Assembly (NCBI RefSeq): GCF_041320665.1
Contig: NZ_CP166730.1
Span: forward strand, 2,976,001 to 3,040,000
Length of the DNA: 64,000 bases
Source of the DNA: Comamonas sp. GB3 AK4-5
GTDB taxonomy: Bacteria > Pseudomonadota > Gammaproteobacteria > Burkholderiales > Burkholderiaceae_C
Direction: 5' to 3'
The position numbers and the translations under genes were made by a program. Below the pieces are notes generated by a model. The model did no database searches. It was given only the letters and a program-made list of their open reading frames with translations, and was not told where the DNA came from. Shown here piece after piece: positions 18,111 to 27,706 of the stretch; the stretch's first letter is position 1, and each line of letters starts with the position of its first letter.

Positions 18111-19550
18111 TCAGGCGTGAGCGGGGTTCACGGTGACCACGGGCACCTTGACGGCGCGACCCGACATGGCGGTCATCCAGACGTTCCAAGCCATCACCAG
18201 CATGCCGGCCAGGTACAAGAGACCACCCACCACACGGATCACGTAGAAGGGATAGGTCGCCTTCACGCTTTCCACAAAGGTGTAGGTCAACGTGCCGTCG
18301 GCATTGATGGCGCGCCACATCAGGCCCTGCATCACACCGGCAATCCACATCGCGGCGATGTAGAGCACGATGCCGATGGTGGCCATCCAGAAGTGCAGCT
18401 CAATGGCGGGCACGGAGTGCATTTTTTCGCGGCCAAACAGGCGCGGCACCAGGTAGTACAGCGAGCCCATGGTGATCAGACCCACCCAGCCCAGCGCACC
18501 AGAGTGCACGTGGCCCACGGTCCAGTCGGTGTAGTGCGACAGCGCGTTCACGGTCTTGATGGCCATCATCGGGCCTTCGAAAGTGGACATGCCGTAGAAC
18601 GACAGGGACACGATCAGGAAGCGCAGGATGGGGTCGTCGCGCAGCTTGTGCCAGGCGCCCGACAGGGTCATCACACCGTTGATCATGCCGCCCCAGCTGG
18701 GAGCCAACAGAATCAGCGAGAACACCATGCCCACGGACTGGGTCCAGTCAGGCAGCGCGGTGTAGTGCAGGTGGTGAGGACCGGCCCACATGTAGGTGAA
18801 GATCAGGGCCCAGAAGTGCACGATCGACAGGCGATACGAGTACACGGGGCGGCCAGCCTGCTTGGGCACGAAGTAATACATCATGCCCAGGAAGCCTGCG
18901 GTCAGGAAGAAGCCCACGGCATTGTGGCCATACCACCACTGCACCATGGCGTCCTGCACACCGGCATAGGCCGAGTAGCTCTTCATCCAGCCAGCAGGAA
19001 TCGAGGCGCTGTTCACAATGTGCAGCAGGGCCACAGCAATGATGAAGGCACCGAAGAACCAGTTGGCCACATAAATGTGCTTGACCTTGCGGATACCGAT
19101 GGTGCCGAAGAAGACGATGGCATAAGCCACCCACACCACGGCGATCAGAATGTCGATAGGCCACTCCAGCTCGGCGTATTCCTTGCCCTGGGTGTAACCC
19201 ATGGGCAGCGAAATCGCAGCAGCCAGAATCACCAGTTGCCAACCCCAGAAGGTGAAGGTCGCCAGCTTAGGCAGGAACAGCGCTGTGTGGCAGGTTCGCT
19301 GCACCACGTAGTAGCTGGTCGCAAAAAGCGCCGAACCACCAAACGCAAAAATCACCGCATTGGTATGCAGTGGACGCAAACGGCCAAAACTCAGCCAGGG
19401 AATACCGAAGTTGAGTTCAGGCCAGGCCAGCTGGGACGCGACAAGCACGCCCACAGCCATACCAACCACCCCCCATACCACGGCCATGATAGAAAACTGC
19501 CGTACAACAGAATCGTTGTAGTGGGCAGTATTGATTTTTAGAGAATCCAT
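18111..19550 (-). CDS. ccoN: cbb3-type cytochrome c oxidase subunit I (catalytic)
   Basis: Catalytic haem-copper oxidase subunit, 479 aa, with about twelve membrane helices. It carries the low-spin haem b and the b3-CuB site, reduces O2 to water at very low oxygen and pumps protons. Typical stretches are [11 protein letters not shown] (haem b His), [11 protein letters not shown] with [10 protein letters not shown] (CuB region) and [17 protein letters not shown] (haem b/b3 histidines). The ATG at 19550 has AAGAGGTG upstream. An FNR-like box 54 bases before the start points to induction under oxygen limitation. Confidence 0.97.
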   Translation of the reverse strand: MDSLKINTAHYNDSVVRQFSIMAVVWGVVGMAVGVLVASQLAWPELNFGIPWLSFGRLRPLHTNAVIFAFGGSALFATSYYVVQRTCHTALFLPKLATFTFWGWQLVILAAAISLPMGYTQGKEYAELEWPIDILIAVVWVAYAIVFFGTIGIRKVKHIYVANWFFGAFIIAVALLHIVNSASIPAGWMKSYSAYAGVQDAMVQWWYGHNAVGFFLTAGFLGMMYYFVPKQAGRPVYSYRLSIVHFWALIFTYMWAGPHHLHYTALPDWTQSVGMVFSLILLAPSWGGMINGVMTLSGAWHKLRDDPILRFLIVSLSFYGMSTFEGPMMAIKTVNALSHYTDWTVGHVHSGALGWVGLITMGSLYYLVPRLFGREKMHSVPAIELHFWMATIGIVLYIAAMWIAGVMQGLMWRAINADGTLTYTFVESVKATYPFYVIRVVGGLLYLAGMLVMAWNVWMTAMSGRAVKVPVVTVNPAHA

Positions 19551-19603
19551 CGGGCACCTCTTAATTAGCACTGAAAGTGTTCATTGAATCGTTTTTTTGA
19601 GTG

Positions 19604-19617
19604 TTGACGATCATCAA
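19604..19617 (-). promoter_or_regulatory. FNR/ANR-like box before ccoN
   Basis: On the minus strand TTGATGATCGTCAA matches the TTGAT-N4-ATCAA consensus with one mismatch. Its centre is 60 bases before the ccoN ATG, so a class II promoter would start about 20 bases before the gene. The box overlaps the last codons of ccoS. Confidence 0.7.
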
Positions 19618-19751
19618 TCGTCTCGAAGAATGCGCTCGCCCTCCTGCTCCACGCTTTCGAACTGCCCTCGGTAGACTGCCCACCACAAGGCCGCCAAGAT
19701 CGCCAGCACCAACACCACAGACAGCGGCACCAGCAAATACAAAATATCCAT
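19614..19751 (-). CDS. ccoS: cbb3-type cytochrome oxidase assembly protein CcoS
   Basis: A 45-residue membrane protein: MDILYLLVPLSVVLVLAILA, then ALWWAVYRGQFESVEQEGER and ILRDD. A single helix followed by W-A-V-x-x-GQFE(S/D)(V/L)E-x-(E/D)-x-xR-I-L is the CcoS signature. It is needed for haem and copper insertion into the cbb3 oxidase. The ATG shares one base with the ccoI stop (TAATG), so it is translationally coupled to ccoI. The gene is very short but the match is clear. Confidence 0.95.
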   Translation of the reverse strand: MDILYLLVPLSVVLVLAILAALWWAVYRGQFESVEQEGERILRDD

Positions 19752-22210
19752 TACCGCACTCCCAGAAGCGGGGCCGCGCCAGCGGCGTCGTCCCCTTGGC
19801 GGACGGCAGCACCGCCCTGCCCCTGCTGCCCTGCGGCCACAGGCAAAGGCTTGGCCAGGCGTGCCGCATTGAGCACCACCAGCAGCGAGCTCAGCGCCAT
19901 GCCCAGACCCGCCAGCCAGGCTGGCATCCAGCCCATCACCGCCAGCGGAATGCTGACGGCGTTGTACGCCGCGGCCCAGGCCAGGTTCTGGCGCACGATG
20001 CGCATGGTTTTGCGGGCCAGCAGCACGCTTTGCGCAATCAGGCCCAAGTCATCGCCCAGCACCACAAAGTCCGAGCGCGACTGCGCCAGCGGCACGGCGC
20101 GGCCAAAGGCAAAAGACACATGGGCCCCCGCCAGCACCGGGCCATCATTCAAACCATCACCCACCATGGCCACACGGCGGCCCTGGGCCTGCAAAGCCTG
20201 CAGGGCCTCCAATTTGTCCTGGGGTGTGCATTCGCTGCGCGCATGGGCAATGCCAGCGGCCTGGGCCATGTGTTGCACGGCGGCATCGCGGTCACCAGAA
20301 AGCAGGTGCAGCGTCATGCCCGCCTGGCCCAGCGCAGCCACCACGGCTCGGGCCTCGGGGCGCAGGCCTTCGCTCAGGCGCACACTGGCCCAGGGAAGCA
20401 GGCCCGCTTCGGTCTCTTCGGCCAGGTACACGCGCTGCAGCCCATCCACGGCCTGGTCCTGGCCCGCAAAGCGCCAGGAACCCAGGCGCAGCACATGCAC
20501 GGCGCCTTGCGCATCCAGCAGCTGGGCGCGCAAGCCGGCGCCCGCGGTTTCTTCCACGCTTTGCAGCTGCCAGGCCACTGCTGGCGCTGCCAACCCTTGC
20601 GCAGCCAGCGCCAGCGCCCGTGACACCGGGTGGGCCGACTGCCCGCCCAACAGGCCGGCAAGTGCCAGTGCGGCATCGGCCGATGCCGCGGGGCTACCGG
20701 GAGCCAGGTCCACACCCATGATTTGCATACCGTCCTGCGTCAGCGTGCCGGTTTTGTCGAACACCAGGGTGTCTGCCTCGGCCAGCGATTCCAGGGCCTG
20801 CAGATTGCGCACCAGCACACCCTGCCGGGCCATAGATCCTGCAGCCGACAGCATGGCCACCGGCGTGGCCAGTGACAGTGCGCAAGGGCAGGTCACAATC
20901 AAAATGGCCACCGCCACCATCATGGCGTGGCTGGGGTTGCTGGGCCACCAGTACAGGCCAGCTGCCAGCGCAGCCAGCATCACCACCAGCAAAAACGGCT
21001 TGGCCACGCGATCGGCCAGCTGCGCCAGGCGCGGCTTTTGCAGCGCGGCGCTTTCCATCAGGTCCACGATCTGGGCAAAACGGGTCTGGCCGCCCACCAC
21101 ATCCACGGCCACTTCCACCGGATTGCCCAGGTTGTAGCTGCCTGCGGTCACGGCATCACCCTCGGCCTTGCGCACCGGTGTGGATTCGCCCGTCAACAGG
21201 GCCTCATCGGCATGGGTCTGGCCCTGGACCACCACACCATCGGCGGGAAAGGCCTCGCCCGCCAGCACCCGCACCACATCACCGGCCTGCAGGCGGCGCA
21301 CGGCCACGCGCTCCCAGCCGCCCTCTGCCAGGCGCCGCTCCACGCTGTCGGGCAGGCGGTTCATCACGGCTTCCAGGGCACCCGCTGTTTTGTCGCGCAG
21401 ACGCAGCTCCAGCCAGCGCCCGGACAGCAGGAAGAAGGCGAACATGGTCAGCGAGTCGTAGAAGACTTCTTTGCCAAAAGGACCATCCGGGTCGAAGGTC
21501 CCCATGGAGCTCACCACAAAGGTGATCAGCATGCCCACGGCCACAGGCAGGTCCATGCTGATGCTGCGCGTGCGCAGATCACGCCAGGCGCTGCGGAAAA
21601 ATGGCCCGCAGGCAAAGAGAATCACGGGAATGCTGATGACCCAGGAGGCCCAGCGCAGCAGGGTTTCCATCTCCTGCGTCAGATCGCCCGGCCTGGCCTC
21701 GTAGGCAGGCCATGCGTACATCATCACCTGCATCATGCAAAAACCTGCCACCAGCCAACGCCACAGTGCACGGCGGTTTTCGGCCTGGCGCAGCTCGCGG
21801 GCATGCGCGTCGCGCGCGGGGAGCACGCCGTAACCCACCTGCTGGATGGCCGCCATCCACTGCGAGGGGCGTACCTGCTCCGGATCCCATTGCACCTTGG
21901 CACGGTGGGTGGCACCGCTGACATCGGCGCGCTGCACGCCTGGTACGGCGTTCAGCGCCGCCTCGATGGTCAGCGCGCAGGTGGCGCAGTGCATGCCGTC
22001 GAGCACCACATGCGACTCCCATAGCGGAACTTGCAAGGGGTCGACGACCTCGGTTTGAGCGCGGTCATGGGACGCAGCAGCAGGACGCCCGAACGAGCCC
22101 CACTCCAACGGATCATCGAGCAGCGAAACACTGCCAGAGTCATCCAGGCGGCCCGAATCAAGCGCAACCCGCTCGCGCGCCCGCGATGGACTCAGGGTTT
22201 CGTGGGACAT
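19751..22210 (-). CDS. ccoI: Copper-transporting P1B-type ATPase CcoI (cbb3 oxidase biogenesis)
   Basis: Inner-membrane copper pump of 819 aa that supplies copper for cbb3 oxidase. An N-terminal heavy-metal-associated domain contains GMHCATC (about residue 72). Eight membrane helices follow, with the transport motif CPCALSLATP, the phosphorylation site DKTGTLTQDG and the hinge GDGLNDGPVL. About 65 Ser/Ala/Asp-rich residues precede the metal-binding domain. I chose ATG at 22210 (MSHETLS); the open frame extends further upstream but would run across the FNR box and the uspA promoter. Position at the head of ccoS-N-O-Q-P-G-H supports CcoI over CopA. Confidence 0.93.
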   Translation of the reverse strand: MSHETLSPSRARERVALDSGRLDDSGSVSLLDDPLEWGSFGRPAAASHDRAQTEVVDPLQVPLWESHVVLDGMHCATCALTIEAALNAVPGVQRADVSGATHRAKVQWDPEQVRPSQWMAAIQQVGYGVLPARDAHARELRQAENRRALWRWLVAGFCMMQVMMYAWPAYEARPGDLTQEMETLLRWASWVISIPVILFACGPFFRSAWRDLRTRSISMDLPVAVGMLITFVVSSMGTFDPDGPFGKEVFYDSLTMFAFFLLSGRWLELRLRDKTAGALEAVMNRLPDSVERRLAEGGWERVAVRRLQAGDVVRVLAGEAFPADGVVVQGQTHADEALLTGESTPVRKAEGDAVTAGSYNLGNPVEVAVDVVGGQTRFAQIVDLMESAALQKPRLAQLADRVAKPFLLVVMLAALAAGLYWWPSNPSHAMMVAVAILIVTCPCALSLATPVAMLSAAGSMARQGVLVRNLQALESLAEADTLVFDKTGTLTQDGMQIMGVDLAPGSPAASADAALALAGLLGGQSAHPVSRALALAAQGLAAPAVAWQLQSVEETAGAGLRAQLLDAQGAVHVLRLGSWRFAGQDQAVDGLQRVYLAEETEAGLLPWASVRLSEGLRPEARAVVAALGQAGMTLHLLSGDRDAAVQHMAQAAGIAHARSECTPQDKLEALQALQAQGRRVAMVGDGLNDGPVLAGAHVSFAFGRAVPLAQSRSDFVVLGDDLGLIAQSVLLARKTMRIVRQNLAWAAAYNAVSIPLAVMGWMPAWLAGLGMALSSLLVVLNAARLAKPLPVAAGQQGQGGAAVRQGDDAAGAAPLLGVR

Positions 22211-22243
22211 GGCTGAAGCGTAACGGGCGCGATGATGAACGTA

Positions 22244-22257
22244 TTGATGTGCATCAA
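22244..22257. promoter_or_regulatory. Perfect FNR/ANR box between ccoI and uspA
   Basis: TTGATGTGCATCAA matches TTGAT-N4-ATCAA exactly. It lies between the divergent genes ccoI (start 22210) and uspA (start 22319). For uspA, a class II promoter would place -10 near TCTAAG (22277-22282) and the transcript start near 22290, which fits. Control of ccoI by the same site is possible. Confidence 0.8.
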
Positions 22258-22318
22258 GATCGATGCCAGCAACCGCTCTAAGCTTTGACCTGTCCGCTTG
22301 CAAATTAGGAGATAACAC

Positions 22319-22762
22319 ATGTACGAACGCATTCTGGTTGCCACCGACGGCTCCCCTCTTTCCGACAAAGCCGTGGCCAACGCCCTGGCCCTGGCCAAGC
22401 TCTGCGGCGCCACCGTGGTGGCGCTCAAGGTGGTCCCGCGCTATCCCCGCAGCTATCTGGAGGGTGGCGTGACGGTGGACAACACCGAGATCAAGCGCAT
22501 CGAAGCCAAATGGTCCGAGCTGGCACAGGCCATGCTGGACAAGGTCAAGGAAGAAGGCCAAGCCGTGGGCGTGAAGGTCAAGACCAGCATCGCCAAGTCG
22601 GACCTGGTGGCCGAAGCCATCATGTCGGCCGCCACCAAGCAAAAAGCGGATCTAATCGTCATGGCCTCGCATGGCCGCAAGGGTCTGAAGCGCCTGTTGC
22701 TGGGCAGCGAAACACAGCATGTTCTCACGCACTCGGAGATTCCAGTACTGGTGCTGCGCTAA
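22319..22762 (+). CDS. Universal stress protein, UspA family
   Basis: Single-domain UspA protein, 147 aa. It begins with the conserved MYERILVATDGSPLS and ends GRKGLKRLLLGSETQHVLTH, containing the ATP-binding G-x2-G-x9-G(S) motif. ATP-binding USPs act in survival under hypoxia, starvation and nitrosative stress. TTAGGAGA is well placed before the ATG. An exact FNR box upstream and the divergent cbb3 locus strongly suggest induction at low oxygen, as for Usp genes in other ANR regulons. No partner gene follows. Confidence 0.92.
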   Translation: MYERILVATDGSPLSDKAVANALALAKLCGATVVALKVVPRYPRSYLEGGVTVDNTEIKRIEAKWSELAQAMLDKVKEEGQAVGVKVKTSIAKSDLVAEAIMSAATKQKADLIVMASHGRKGLKRLLLGSETQHVLTHSEIPVLVLR

Positions 22763-23061
22763 GCCGCTGCAGCCCACTCGGCTGCTAATGCTGGCTTAAT
22801 CCCGGCAGGGCCTGATGGCGCTGCCCACGCATGGCGGCGCTTGAGGCGCCGCTTTGCTTTTAAGAGCACCCACAGCGCACCCCATATACGCTAGCGCCCA
22901 TATAGCCCCAAAGCACGCGGCGCCGACTCCCGCTCTCACAGCGCCGAGAAAACCAACGCAGCCCCTGGCATGAGCAGCCTCCACCCACGGAGCTTTCTGT
23001 CTGCGTGTAAAGACCTGGGCTGACTCCAGAAACCACCAAAGCCGACACGCCCCATGTCAGA
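22763..23061. other. Intergenic stretch downstream of uspA
   Basis: No gene is recognisable here. A GC-rich hairpin GGCGGCGCTTGAGGCGCCGC followed by TTTGCTTTT at about 22832-22861 probably terminates uspA. The rest, up to the dispersed repeat at 23062, has no coding signal. Confidence 0.5.
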
Positions 23062-23114
23062 GGCACCACGCAAGGGCCGCCCCGACGCGTTGGTGCCGTC
23101 CCCCAGGGGGGGGA
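23062..23114 (-). repeat. Dispersed 3'-abutting repeat, copy 2 (short form)
   Basis: On the minus strand, directly after the enoyl-CoA hydratase TGA, it reads TCCCCCCCCTGGGGGACGG, then CACCAACGCGTCGGGGC and GGCCCTTGCGTGGTGCC. It has the hairpin and the distal blocks of the longer copies but lacks the CTGAGGCGC segment. Confidence 0.75.
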
Positions 23115-23894
23115 TCAGAAAACCGCCGTACGCTTTTCCAGGAAGGCCGCAATGCCTTCACGGTGCTCGCGTGAGTCGGCATAGGCATAGGGCTGCGCCA
23201 CAGCCTGGGCACCACCGGCCGCAATGGCGCGCAGCGCCTGCTTGTTCAGCCTTGCCGCCTGGGGCGAAAGCTGGGCCACGCGCTCGGCCGTGCGCTGCAC
23301 CTCGGCCTCCAGTTGTGGCGCATCCACCACGCTGCCGATAAAACCCTGCTGCGCCATTTCAGCCGCATTGAACACAGCAGCCTCCAGCAGCATGCGCCGC
23401 GCCAGCATGCTGCCCAGCTCGCGCCCCACCAGCTCCAGCTCGCGCGGCGCCATGGGAAAGCCCAGCTTGGCAATGGGCGCGCCAAACTTGGCCTGCGCCG
23501 TGGCCAGACGCAGGTCACAGCAGCTGGCCATCTCCACGCCCGCCCCCATGCAGGCGCCGCGTATGGAGGCAATCAAGGGCACCGGGCAATCCAGCATGGC
23601 CTGCAACCCGCCCCATACCTCGGCCTCGTGAAAATGAGCGAGTGCAGCGGCATCAAAGCGAAAGCCCGGGTACTCGGCAATGTCGCCGCCGGCGCAAAAA
23701 GCCTCGCCCTCACCCTGCACCACCACGCAGCGTAGGTCAGGGCGCCGGGACAGCTCGGTGAACACCGTCTTCAGCTGCACCCACATGCCGCGCGACATGG
23801 CGTTGAGTTTTCCGTCGTGCTGCACGGTGACGCGGTAAATGCCTGCATGCGCGGGCTGCGCGCTCCAGGGCTGCAGCGTGATGTGTCCAGTCAT
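23115..23894 (-). CDS. Enoyl-CoA hydratase/isomerase (crotonase) family protein
   Basis: Crotonase-fold enzyme of 259 aa. The oxyanion-hole segments are present: GEGEAFCAGGDIAEY (about residues 52-66) and IRGACMGAGVEMASCCD (about 98-114). Around the latter, the classical hydratase Glu pair is not clearly retained, so it may act as a hydratase, isomerase or hydrolase on an unknown acyl-CoA. ATG at 23894 (MTGHITLQ) was preferred to an upstream one with no family similarity. A Bug-type receptor gene lies upstream on the same strand with a 64-base gap and may share its transcript. Confidence 0.83.
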   Translation of the reverse strand: MTGHITLQPWSAQPAHAGIYRVTVQHDGKLNAMSRGMWVQLKTVFTELSRRPDLRCVVVQGEGEAFCAGGDIAEYPGFRFDAAALAHFHEAEVWGGLQAMLDCPVPLIASIRGACMGAGVEMASCCDLRLATAQAKFGAPIAKLGFPMAPRELELVGRELGSMLARRMLLEAAVFNAAEMAQQGFIGSVVDAPQLEAEVQRTAERVAQLSPQAARLNKQALRAIAAGGAQAVAQPYAYADSREHREGIAAFLEKRTAVF

Positions 23895-23958
23895 GGGAGA
23901 TATCCAGAAAGATCGAACGGCCACCGAGGTGGCCCAAGTGACACCGCAAGAAGATGCT

Positions 23959-24951
23959 TCACGGCCGCGCAGCAGCGCCGGTCTGGCGCACGATGCCGGC
24001 CCAGTGCTTCATTTCCTCTTGCAAGAAACGGGCGAAGTCCGCCCCGTACAAACCGGGCCAGCGCGTGCCCACGGCCTGCCAAGCCTGACGCACCGCAGGC
24101 GCCTGGGACATGGAGCGAAACACCTCGATCAGCTGGGCCTGCACGGCCTGGGGCGTGGCCTTGGGCGCGAAGATGCCATACCAGGCCAGGGTCTGAAAAT
24201 CCGTCAGCCCCAGCTCGCGTGCGGTGGGCACATCGGGCAGCAACGGCGAACGCTCGGCGCTGGTGACAAAGGCCGCACGCAGCCGGTCGGCCTGCAGATG
24301 CGGCAGGGCCGAACCCAGGCCATCGATCATCAGCTCCGCATTGCCCTGGATCACATCCAGCATGGCCGGCCCGGACCCCTTGTAGGGCACATGCTCCAGC
24401 AAGGCTCCGGTTTCATGCTTGAACCATTCCCCCACCACATGGTTGGATGAGCCCACGCCCGCCGACGCATAGCGGTAACGCTGGGGCCTGCGCCGCAGCT
24501 CGGCCAGCAGCTCGGGCCAGCTGCGGGTGTTCAGACGGCGCGGATTGACCAGCAACACCAGCGGCATTTCGGCCACCAGGGCCAGGGGCGCAAAGTCCTC
24601 GTACAAATCCACATCCAGCTGCAGCAGCAAGGCACGGGAGACCAGCATGCTGGAGCCCCCCATCAGCAGATGCAGGCCATCGGCCGGTGCCTTGGCCACA
24701 TAGCCCGCCCCCGCCGTGCCGCCCGCACCACCGCGGTATTCCAGGCGCATGGCCTGGGATGTTTCCTTGCGGAACTGGCGCACCAGCGTCTTGGCCAACA
24801 AGGCCGAATTGCCCCCGGCCGGAAAGGGCACGGTCAGCTCCAGCTCACCCGGCGGAATGCGGCCGGCAGCCGCTGGCCTCTGCACCCAGGCAGGCAGGGC
24901 CATACCCAGACCGGCAGCCCCCAGCAGCGCACCCATCTGCCTACGCTGCAT
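23959..24951 (-). CDS. Bug-type tripartite tricarboxylate transporter substrate-binding protein
   Basis: Periplasmic receptor of the TctC/Bug family, 330 aa. It has a signal peptide-like N-terminus (MQRRQMGALLGAAGLGMALPAW) whose paired arginines may indicate Tat export. The family blocks are ELTVPFPAGGNSALLAK, ENKAGAGG-equivalent YRGGAGGTAGAGYVAK, and HVPYKGSGPAMLDVIQG. No TctA or TctB membrane subunits are nearby, which is the rule for the expanded Bug families of Burkholderiales. The ligand, usually a carboxylate, is unknown. It may be co-transcribed with the downstream crotonase. Confidence 0.9.
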   Translation of the reverse strand: MQRRQMGALLGAAGLGMALPAWVQRPAAAGRIPPGELELTVPFPAGGNSALLAKTLVRQFRKETSQAMRLEYRGGAGGTAGAGYVAKAPADGLHLLMGGSSMLVSRALLLQLDVDLYEDFAPLALVAEMPLVLLVNPRRLNTRSWPELLAELRRRPQRYRYASAGVGSSNHVVGEWFKHETGALLEHVPYKGSGPAMLDVIQGNAELMIDGLGSALPHLQADRLRAAFVTSAERSPLLPDVPTARELGLTDFQTLAWYGIFAPKATPQAVQAQLIEVFRSMSQAPAVRQAWQAVGTRWPGLYGADFARFLQEEMKHWAGIVRQTGAAARP

Positions 24952-25067
24952 CGGTGCTCCCAAATGCCCCGTCGGCACAGCGCGCAGGCACCCACAGGGT
25001 TGCCTGCAGTGCCGCAAGCACCTGCTTGCAACCCCGCCGTCTAAAACCGGCGCGCCTCCATGCGAAA

Positions 25068-25145
25068 GACACCGCGCAAGGGCCGCCCCGCCGCGCTGGT
25101 GTCGTCCCCCTGGGGGGAAGGCGCCACAGGCGACTCAGGGGGGAG
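25068..25145 (-). repeat. Dispersed 3'-abutting repeat, copy 3
   Basis: Starts one base past the malonyl-CoA decarboxylase stop. On the minus strand: CTCCCCCCTGAGTCGCC, GGCGCCTTCCCCCCAGGGGG, ACGACACCAGCGCGGCGGGG, CGGCCCTTGCGCGGTGTC. The CCCCCC/GGGGG hairpin may act in termination. Confidence 0.8.
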
Positions 25146-25146
25146 C

Positions 25147-26586
25147 TCATTTCATCTTGCACAACGCCTCCATCTCACCCGAGAGCGGCAGCTTGCCCTC
25201 GGCCAGCATCGCGCGGTGCTTGTCCAGACGCTTCAAGTCATAGAGGTAGTTGACCATCAAGCCAAAGGACTGCTTCAGCCCCTTGTTCGAGGGGTCGCCC
25301 CCCCAGTTCAGCCGCTCCACGCGGGCGCCATTGCCCAGGTGAAAACGCGCCACGGGGTCTAGCGGGCGGCCTTCTTTCAGCTCCCGCCCCAGGTATTGGG
25401 CGGCACACCAGCTCAGGGCCTTGCGCAGCACGGCGTCTTCCTTCCATTCCAGGGCGCCGTCGGCAGCGGCCACCAGATCGGCCACCTTGACGGGGGCCTG
25501 TGTCTTCAAGGCCTTGGCCACTTCCTGGTGGCGTTTCTCGTCCCATTGCGAAAGCAGCTTGTCGCCCTGCTTGTTCAGCCAGCCACGCAGGCCCGGGATG
25601 GGCGAGAGGGTGGCGAAATGCTTGAGCTTGGGGAACTCCTGCAGCAAGGTTTCCACCACATGCTTGATCAGCGAATTGCCAAAACTCACACCCCGCAACC
25701 CGGTCTGGGTGTTGCTGATGGAGTAGAAAATGGCCGTGGTGGCCTTGGCCAGGTCTTCGGGTGCGGCATGCTCGTCCAGCAGCGGCGTGATGCCGGCGGC
25801 CATATGGTCGAGCAGTGCCACCTCCACAAAAATCAGCGGCTCGTTGGGCAATCGGGGATGGAAGAAGCCATAGCAGCGGCGATCGCAGTCCAGGCGGTTC
25901 TTCAGATCGGCCCAGCTGCGGATGTCGTGCACGGCCTCGTACTGGATCAGCTTTTCCAGCAGCGAGGCCGGGGAGTCCCAACTCAGCCGGCGCAGCTCCA
26001 GAAACGCCATATCAAACCAGGTGGCAAACAGCGACTCCAGCTCGGCATCCAGCACCACAAAGCGCTTGTCGGCCTTGGGCAGGGCCAGCAGTTCGGCACG
26101 CAGGTCGACCAGAAAACGCATGCCCCCTTCGGGCACGGAAAAACGCTGCAGCAGCCGGGTGCGCTCCGACACCAGCGCACGGCGCAATGCGATCTCGGCC
26201 TGCGCCTGCTCACCCGGCGACTCGGCCTTCTCACATTGCGCAAGGGCAGCATCCAGGCGCTGGGCATCCGGGCCAAACAGCTCGCACAGCAGCTGCCACA
26301 GGTCCTGGCGCTGTGCTGCGGTGGCCGTGGCATACCAGACCATCACTTCCTTGGCATGGCGCGCGCCCTCCACCTCGCTGACCCGCTCGTTGGCGGCGGC
26401 ACGCAAGTCCTCCAGCAATTTGCGCAGCACATGTGGGGGATTGGCTTCGGCGCCACGGCGCAGCGTGGACTTCAGTCGCTGCGCCAGCGGGCGTATCGCC
26501 TTGCTCGCTTCCTCTGCAGGGCTGGCCTGTTGGGAGTTACGCAGCAGGGACATGCTGCGGGCAAACCATTCGGAAGCAACGTTCAT
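25147..26586 (-). CDS. Malonyl-CoA decarboxylase
   Basis: Cytoplasmic enzyme of 479 aa (MCD family, PF05292) converting malonyl-CoA to acetyl-CoA and CO2. The N-terminal half is helical; the C-terminal GNAT-like catalytic half contains FYSISNTQTGLRGVSFGN and FHLGNGARVERLNWGGD, and LSPIPG-L is present. These are characteristic of rhizobial MatA and animal MCD, with the catalytic Ser/His around SISNTQ and HLGNGA. ATG at 26586 (MNVASEW) was chosen over an upstream one with no family match. No matB or matC gene is adjacent. It could serve malonate use or control of fatty acid synthesis. Confidence 0.9.
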   Translation of the reverse strand: MNVASEWFARSMSLLRNSQQASPAEEASKAIRPLAQRLKSTLRRGAEANPPHVLRKLLEDLRAAANERVSEVEGARHAKEVMVWYATATAAQRQDLWQLLCELFGPDAQRLDAALAQCEKAESPGEQAQAEIALRRALVSERTRLLQRFSVPEGGMRFLVDLRAELLALPKADKRFVVLDAELESLFATWFDMAFLELRRLSWDSPASLLEKLIQYEAVHDIRSWADLKNRLDCDRRCYGFFHPRLPNEPLIFVEVALLDHMAAGITPLLDEHAAPEDLAKATTAIFYSISNTQTGLRGVSFGNSLIKHVVETLLQEFPKLKHFATLSPIPGLRGWLNKQGDKLLSQWDEKRHQEVAKALKTQAPVKVADLVAAADGALEWKEDAVLRKALSWCAAQYLGRELKEGRPLDPVARFHLGNGARVERLNWGGDPSNKGLKQSFGLMVNYLYDLKRLDKHRAMLAEGKLPLSGEMEALCKMK

Positions 26587-26744
26587 GAAGAGGATCCTGC
26601 AATCAGGGTCGGCCACCATGCGGGCCGAACCACCCGAAAAAAAGAGGCTGCAGCAGCGCTGCGGCCACTATGGCAAAGATAGCATCTTATGCAGACCGCA
26701 AGCCCTTCGCAGGCCTCACTCGCCGAAAATCTGTCGCCAATCTG

Positions 26745-27578
26745 TCACAGTGACTGCGGCAGCGGCTGGCTGCGTTGCGACCACAGCCACAGCGCCGCAC
26801 CCCCAGCCACCATGGGCACGCAAAGCCACTGGCCCATGCTCATGCCCAGCGACAGCAGGCCCAGATAGTCATCGGGCTCACGGAAGTACTCGGCCACAAA
26901 GCGCAGCAGGCCATAACCCATCAAAAACACCGCAGCCACCTGGCCCTGGCGATGCTCCTTGCGGGCATACAGCCACAGCAGCACGAACAGCAGCAAGCCC
27001 TCTAGCAAAAACTGGTAGATCTGCGAAGGATGGCGCGGCTGCAGCGAGCCGCTTTGCGGGAACACCATGGCCCAGGGCAGCTCGGGGCTGGCAAAACGAC
27101 CCCACAGCTCGCCATTGATGAAGTTGCCGACACGCCCGGCCGCCAGGCCCGTGGGCACACAGGGCGCCACAAAGTCGGCCACCTGCAGCCAGTGGCGCTT
27201 GCGCGAATGGGCGAACCACAGCATGGTGGCCACAACCCCCAGCAGGCCGCCGTGAAAGCTCATGCCGCCTTCCCACACATAAAAAATCTGCAGCGGGTTG
27301 GCCAGATAAAAACCGGGCTTGTAGAACAGGCAGTAACCCAGGCGCCCGCCCACGATCACCCCCAGCACGCCCAAGAACAAGATGTCTTCCACATCCTTGC
27401 GCGTCCAGGCCGTCACCACCGCCATGCGGCTGAAAGGCGGGTGGCGCAGGCGGCGCGTGCCCAGCCACAGAAACAGGCCAAAAGCAGCCAGGTAAGTCAG
27501 GCCATACCAGTGGATGGCCAGCGACCCCACTTGCAGGGCCACGGGATTGATCTGGGGATACATCAGCATGGCGTTCAT
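26745..27578 (-). CDS. lgt: Prolipoprotein diacylglyceryl transferase
   Basis: Inner-membrane enzyme of 277 aa that transfers diacylglyceryl from phosphatidylglycerol to the lipobox cysteine of prolipoproteins, the first step of lipoprotein maturation. It has seven predicted helices, the HWYGLTYL segment with catalytic-region His/Tyr, and the Lgt signature [14 protein letters not shown]. Start codons at 27578 and 27569 are both possible; neither has a clear ribosome site. It is divergent from the GlxA-type regulator. An essential gene in most Gram-negative bacteria. Confidence 0.95.
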   Translation of the reverse strand: MNAMLMYPQINPVALQVGSLAIHWYGLTYLAAFGLFLWLGTRRLRHPPFSRMAVVTAWTRKDVEDILFLGVLGVIVGGRLGYCLFYKPGFYLANPLQIFYVWEGGMSFHGGLLGVVATMLWFAHSRKRHWLQVADFVAPCVPTGLAAGRVGNFINGELWGRFASPELPWAMVFPQSGSLQPRHPSQIYQFLLEGLLLFVLLWLYARKEHRQGQVAAVFLMGYGLLRFVAEYFREPDDYLGLLSLGMSMGQWLCVPMVAGGAALWLWSQRSQPLPQSL

Positions 27579-27706
27579 TGTGCCGCAGGCCTGGCTGGCA
27601 CCCCGGTCAGATGCCCTCTTCTTTTGCGCCCCATTCCCCACAAAATGGCAGAAAAGGTGGGGACAATGTCCTTGCTGCCACCGCCCTTGCGCCGCACACT
27701 GGCGCC

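Noticed and set aside
17496..19541. 681-codon open frame on the plus strand
   Set aside because: It is antisense to ccoN and ccoO; His/Gln-rich composition is the usual by-product of high-GC codon bias.
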